Below, in pieces: positions 59,070-64,000 of a stretch of 64,000 bases of DNA. Source of the stretch: Hoplostethus atlanticus (lineage: Eukaryota; Chordata; Actinopteri; Trachichthyiformes; Trachichthyidae); assembly GCA_034670405.1 (NCBI GenBank), contig JAXDDX010000007.1:62001-126000 (forward strand). Reading direction: 5' to 3'. The notes beneath the pieces were generated by a model. The model was not told the origin of the DNA, searched no databases, and saw only the letters and a list, made by a program, of their open reading frames with translations. The position numbers and the translations under genes were made by a program. How positions within the stretch are numbered: the first letter of the stretch is position 1; each line of letters begins with the position of its first letter.

Positions 59070-59108
<39 letters not shown>
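58800..59108. repeat. Cluster of GT tracts: 58818-58842, 58917-58958, 59072-59108
   Basis: Three GT tracts within about 300 nt, the last two each ending in a GCGC step. CA tracts of the opposite sense follow near 59175-59195. Confidence 0.9.
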
Positions 59109-59112
<4 letters not shown>

Positions 59113-60368
59113 CCTGCTATCATTTGATTGAGCAGAGAATTAAATGCATGTTGAGCTATGACAGTGATTACTCCCACACACACACACACACACATGCATA
59201 CACGTATACACAAACACCCCTCAGGTGACTTCTTGATGTGCAAAGTAGACTCCTATTCCTGAAATGGGAGCATTACGTGTCACTTGTATGGCTGCCTCTG
59301 GGGCCCAAAAAGAAGAGCATTGCACCAGTCTTACTCAGAGTTGTTATTTTGTCTTCAATGATAATTTGCAAACCAAATTTACTGGTGTTAAAACAGAAAC
59401 CTTTTTTTGACGTCTTTTGATGTTACCTTAGGTTATCAGTTATTCTTTCACCGTTCAGTTTCTGTGATAAAATTATTTGTTTTGTAGGCAATCAGGCATT
59501 CCCTAATTATAATTCCTCCATTCTCATTTTCCTCAGAGCCATCTATCAATCGGGGAAGGAAGATAATTACATTTGTGCTTTCTGAGTTTCCGCACTTGTT
59601 AACATCCATCCCACCGTGAATAAAAGCATTAAAGACGGGCTCTATTTGCGCCTTTTGTTCTCTTGACTCGCATGAAAAAAAAAAGTTTTTTGAAAGTATT
59701 GGAAAGCTAATTGGAGAGCGTTGTCTTCCAATCTTTGGTTGTCGTGGGATGTGTGAATGAAGCTTTCGCCCATCGCCAGTTTACAGTTATTTGCTTTTAT
59801 CTACTTTTTTTGTTTTTTTTGGCACGGCGAGGACTGAAGACGTGCATAATTAATAATTAAATAAAATGTGTGAATGCAGTTGTGAAGACAAAATGTCCAA
59901 GACTAAACTGTTTAAACTAAGATAGAAAATGAAGATAATATCACGCTAATGATACTTACCTACAGTGGTAGCCATTGTAGAAGTCCCTCTCTATGCATTA
60001 ATGCTGTGGACAATTATTTCTTATGATTAGTATTGTAATACAAAACTGCAGTTCCCAAGCTATTCCTTTCAACAGCTGATAGGAGAGTAAAACTTGAGAG
60101 TGAAACATGCCCTCGGCTTCCTTTAACACGGCTGCATCTGTATGTGTGGGAGGTTTTTTTGTTATTGTTTTCATTTCCGCGCTGAGAATCTTTCTCTGAA
60201 GCAGGACGCACACAAAGGCACAAACACACACGTTCTGCAGTGCCTGTCTCAGCTGTTGGCTACCGTCCCCTTCTCACTGCGGACCCTGTCCTAGCCTCTG
60301 TCAGCCGGGACAGTGGAGATGACAGTGGCTGACAGTACTGATTAGAATGCCCTTCAACCTGGTGCGCG

Positions 60369-60371
<3 letters not shown>

Positions 60372-60423
<52 letters not shown>

Positions 60424-60566
60424 CAGAGCCATGCGCAGACAGAGAAGTACAAAGGCAACGGCACACATCCCCATGGCCGCTACGGATCATCTAATCTCTC
60501 AGAGCTGCCAGTTTAGGGGAGACCCTTCACCTCACACACATGCTTAGCCAGCTGATATGTTAAAGC

Positions 60567-60600
<34 letters not shown>
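60372..60600. repeat. (CA)n tracts: 60372-60421 and about 60570-60600
   Basis: A perfect CA tract of about 50 nt and a second CA-rich tract 150 nt downstream, followed by further interrupted CA tracts to about 60790. Confidence 0.9.
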
Positions 60601-60605
<5 letters not shown>

Positions 60606-61675
60606 GTATATCTTGGACAAAAAGGACAGAGACATAATAATACACTACACACATGCTCCTACAGTGACCAACACACAAAGAGTAAGCGAGTAAGAGAATG
60701 AAATAGCTATATTTCTACAACACTATACCAAGATCATACACACATACACACACACAGACACACACACACACAGACACACACACACCACATACACATAGAC
60801 CTATGGGCAAAACGTCAGATATTAATTCTCCACAAGCAATACGCTGCCTGTTATTGCACACTTTGTGCTTTTGTGCTTCGAATCTAACCCTGCTAAATTG
60901 CTCCTGAGGAGATCAATGCAGTCGTGCGGTATTGAACGGGATGGCTGTATAGTTTCATGCACAGTAAACCATAACTAGGAACAGTATACAGTGGCATGTC
61001 TACACACATGCAGTATTGCACCATGATTCCATTGATTGTTTACATACTGCATACACCATATACACAAAAACATGAACTGTTGACTTTAGGGCTGCCTTTG
61101 GAGACTGAGCATGACAACGACATTGGACTGTGAAGGAAGGGATGTCGTGCCTGGAATATAAAGTGTATTTCAACCTCTTAGCTCCACTATGATGTTTTAC
61201 ACAGGATGTACGGTCCCTCGTGCCCCTTATTCCACAGTGAGCGTTTACTGTACATAGAGGCTTTATTTGGAAGCCCGGGGAAAGGGTTGAGCACGGATAA
61301 ATCATCAGCGTTATCAAGTGGGCAGCTCCCATCAGAGTTGTTTTTGTATGAGGACCAAAACACTTCAGTATGATTAATGACTGCAGTGAAAATATTGTCG
61401 TGTCCTACAGATGTCCTTGTATTTCCAATTTTGCCCTTTTTTTTATTTTTTTTATTCTGTCGACAGCGGACATCGCCCTGTAGAAAATGTTTTATGATCA
61501 CTGGACCAAGCCAAACCACTGATACAATGTGGTTCAATGTCAACAATTACATGAGCCACATTGGGAGAATCAACCGTTTTTTTCTGCAGGTTCACCCAAC
61601 AATCTGTGGTCAGAGAATTATTTGAACAGGACTGACACACTGTACAGATTTTGAATGCTCATTCACTGAGTATTA

Positions 61676-62060
61676 GTTCAAGTTCAAGTTCAAGAAGTTT
61701 ATTTGTCACATACACACACGGGGTGTGCAGTGAAATGTAAAAAAGTGGCAATGCTCAACAGAAATGTGCAAAGGGCAAAATATCAGGTTCACACTATTTA
61801 CAATAAAAAAAACAACACAATATTACAGTAAGAGCACTTTGAAAATAAAAATATAGTAAAAAAGGGAAATCTTATGTATGTAATATAATATAAATTATGT
61901 GTAGTCGCTACCTAAGTGTGTGAGTGTGTGTGTGCATAAGAGGGGCAGTGTGTGGGTCTTGGTGGGGGCCCTGGTGAGGTCGGAGTTCACAGTCCTGATG
62001 GCCTGAGGAAAGAAACTATTAGTAAGGAAACACGGTCCTAAGCTGGCCTCCTGCCCTGCC
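61676..62060 (-). mobile_element. Antisense LINE 3' end with (TTGAAC)n tail
   Basis: On the minus strand, about 62060-61960 reads FFPQAIRTVNSDLTRAPTKT, resembling the C-terminal end of fish LINE reverse transcriptases (SFFPxAIRLLN). An AT-rich 3' UTR follows, then GTGACAAATAAACTTC and a TTGAAC repeat at 61676-61695. Only the last 0.4 kb or so is present, and the family was not assigned. Confidence 0.55.
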
Positions 62061-62246
62061 TCACTCATGTACTCATACTGTATGGCAAAGCTGTGTGTAT
62101 GTGTGTGTGTGTGTGTGTGTGTGCGCATTCTGAGGGTTCATTGACTAGACGGTAGCCTGGAGACAAGAGCACCCTGGGTAATTGGGCTCCTGTTTGGTCC
62201 TGCATGGCACTGGAATTGTGTCTGGGACATCTGCCATCCTAAATGC

Positions 62247-62248
<2 letters not shown>

Positions 62249-62290
<42 letters not shown>
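62249..62290. repeat. (GT)n microsatellite
   Basis: Perfect GT tract of about 42 nt. Confidence 0.95.
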
Positions 62291-62291
<1 letters not shown>

Positions 62292-63017
62292 CCTCATGCT
62301 GTTTCTGAATCATTACATGAATTTCATTAAATGCATGTTTCAATATGTTGACATACCAACAATGTCTGCTCTTTTCTAACAAGCCTGCTATTGTCCATTT
62401 CTACCACCATGGCACAATATAATTAACAGGACATCCAATTGAGTTGAACACCGCTGTGACCCGTACAGGGCATGGGCAGCGTGTTTCCACCTAGCCTCTA
62501 TAAAAGGGTAAATTCACTGGAGAGTTGCAATTCAGCTGGGCTCTGTACAAATATACCGAGGGCCACGGAGTGTCAAATATGGCCATTTACTGCAATGTCA
62601 TCTACGAGAAGCTCTTTTTCGCACGCTGGACAAAAGAGAAAGGGGAGGGAGACTGTGTCAAGCATAAACAAATCATAGCGCTTCTCATTTTCGCTCCTGC
62701 CCGATACGTTACGACGTTACGAACGGCCGCCAAAAAGAGAAGGACGAGAGAAAAAGAGTCAGAGGAATGAGCTGCCGATGGAAAACGAAGAAACGGGGAG
62801 TCGTTTGTATTCTGTCTCGCTGTTGTTTTCTCAGTTAATAGACATTGTGGTCTCTCGCTCTCTCTTTCTCTCTCTCTTTCTTCCTTCCTTCTCCTTTTTT
62901 CGCTTCCCTCTAGCTTTTGCTTTTATCGCCTCCCCTGTCCATCTCTCCCAAAATGATTGTCAACATTAGGGAGATTGAACTGATGCTGTTAGCATTACTG
63001 CAGTTATCTAAACACTT

Positions 63018-63043
63018 CCCCCCCCCCCGCCCCCCCCCCTCCC
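63018..63043. repeat. Poly-C runs
   Basis: Two C homopolymers separated by a single G, likely to vary between reads. Confidence 0.9.
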
Positions 63044-64000
63044 AAGACACTCTGTTATGACAGGGAGGCAGACAGCGGAGACTGATAGCCATCTGCAGGC
63101 AAACAAAAGGCCTGACTGAGCTCCGGTGCTGCGTAATGAAAATGGATTATACACATTATAATATTGCTGGCTTTCCTCAATGAATAACCGTAGATGGTCT
63201 AGTATTCATCATGAAATACTGCTTATGATGGATCGCTGAGTGTGCATATGTGTGGGTGGCTGTGTGATGGCAAGCGCTGATGAGGGTCTAGATGGAGAGA
63301 TGGAGAGAGATGGAATGAGGCTGGGTATGATTGATATGGCTAATAAATGACACTCTGATTTCAGGGCTGACACGGCCTACTTCAACGAAATGCCCTCCCC
63401 TCCCTCTCCGCCTTCCCCGATGCCATCTGATTATTTTGCAGCCTCTGGGTATTAATAATTGAACAGTTTGTATAACAAACCCCCCCCCCCCAACACACAC
63501 ACACACACACACAAAGCACCAATTGTCACCCTAAGGCCCCTTGTCCTTAAATCGAGGCTGCTCCTCTGTTTTGTTCGTTCCCATAGCAATACACAGGATC
63601 TGATGTACCTGTTCATTGTTCTATTATGGGAGAGGAAATAGGTTGTGGGCGAGAGCAGGTATGACATTAGGGTTATCAAGTGGGCACCTCCCATCACAAA
63701 TGTGTTGTTGGATTAGACTCACAGCACCTCCAGAAGGCTACGTTCTGGCATCCCAGCACCACCGAACCCAAAGCAACAACGGTATCAACAACTTTCCTCG
63801 TCCACACTACCCTGTAGCTACACCCCGTCATTCCTAACCTCACTGTTGGGCTTAATAACAGCAGGCTAATGTTGAGAGCCATAATGCGCGCACAACCGTG
63901 GAGTTTGTTCAGTTAATTGGAGCAGTGAGACGTGCTCTCGGTTGTCATGGAGACTCCTCTGGGAGACAGACAGACAGACAGTCAGTAGCCCTACAGCAGC

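Larger units (their letters stand above)
38241..64000 (+). other. mgat5b: mgat5b intron following exon F (at least 25.7 kb, 3' end not in window)
   Basis: No further mgat5b exon and no other host gene was recognised. Large parts (38.3-41.2, 42.5-43.7, 54.4-57.9 and 59.2-60.3 kb) show nothing identifiable. The rest is microsatellite and mobile DNA listed separately, including a nearly complete LINE on the opposite strand, a hAT, a Tc1 derivative and a MITE. A small exon could have been missed by eye. Confidence 0.65.

Noticed and set aside
59500..59660. Possible conserved non-coding enhancer (complex, repeat-free sequence)
   Set aside because: Conservation cannot be judged from one sequence.

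Overview
The window is vertebrate, almost certainly teleost, nuclear DNA. It has short phase-matched exons with GT-AG introns, dense (CA/TG)n, (CT/AG)n and (CTGT)n microsatellites, and a typical fish mobile-element mix: an L2-type LINE 3' end, a tRNA-Lys-derived SINE, and Tc1, hAT, PIF/Harbinger and Crypton relics. There are no bacterial-style operons. Nearly all open frames of 60-200 codons are intronic noise or translated microsatellite.

The one host gene I can support lies on the + strand. Six consecutive internal exons (15494-15644, 25222-25331, 27953-28029, 28192-28371, 31402-31566, 38071-38240) join in phase into about 284 codons. They encode the Golgi-luminal stem and the N-terminal part of the luminal domain of an MGAT5-family beta-1,6-N-acetylglucosaminyltransferase. 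The sequence resembles MGAT5B (GnT-Vb/GnT-IX) more than MGAT5. The signal-anchor exon(s), most of the catalytic domain and both UTRs lie outside the window. Bases 1-15493 read as upstream intron, and everything after 38240 as one intron of more than 25.7 kb.

The rest is intron filled with mobile DNA. 2.3-3.3 kb: Myb/SANT-like and Tc1-like scraps. 14.24-14.34 kb: a retroposon tail with a 19-bp perfect hairpin. 16.9-17.4 kb: a decayed tandem repeat of about 105 bp. 17.6-18.06 kb: a Crypton (tyrosine-recombinase transposon) relic. 18.7-19.45 kb: an L2-type LINE 3' end. 20.7 kb: a tRNA-Lys SINE. 22.4-23.5 kb: a two-gene PIF/Harbinger relic. 30.0-30.4 kb: a LINE tail followed by another SINE. 41.3 kb: a MITE. 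44.05-44.55 kb: a Tc1/mariner derivative with perfect terminal repeats. 46.3-50.8 kb: a nearly complete AT-rich non-LTR retrotransposon, antisense to the gene. 53.2-54.3 kb: a BED-finger hAT with a perfect 8-bp target duplication. 61.7-62.1 kb: another antisense LINE end.

I see no evidence of a new multi-gene system. The most interesting points are possible splicing control in mgat5b (a 47-nt TG tract 13 nt upstream of a frame-neutral exon, and a NAGNAG acceptor), the Crypton relic, and the AT-rich LINE, whose three frameshifts are all +1 changes in homopolymers.
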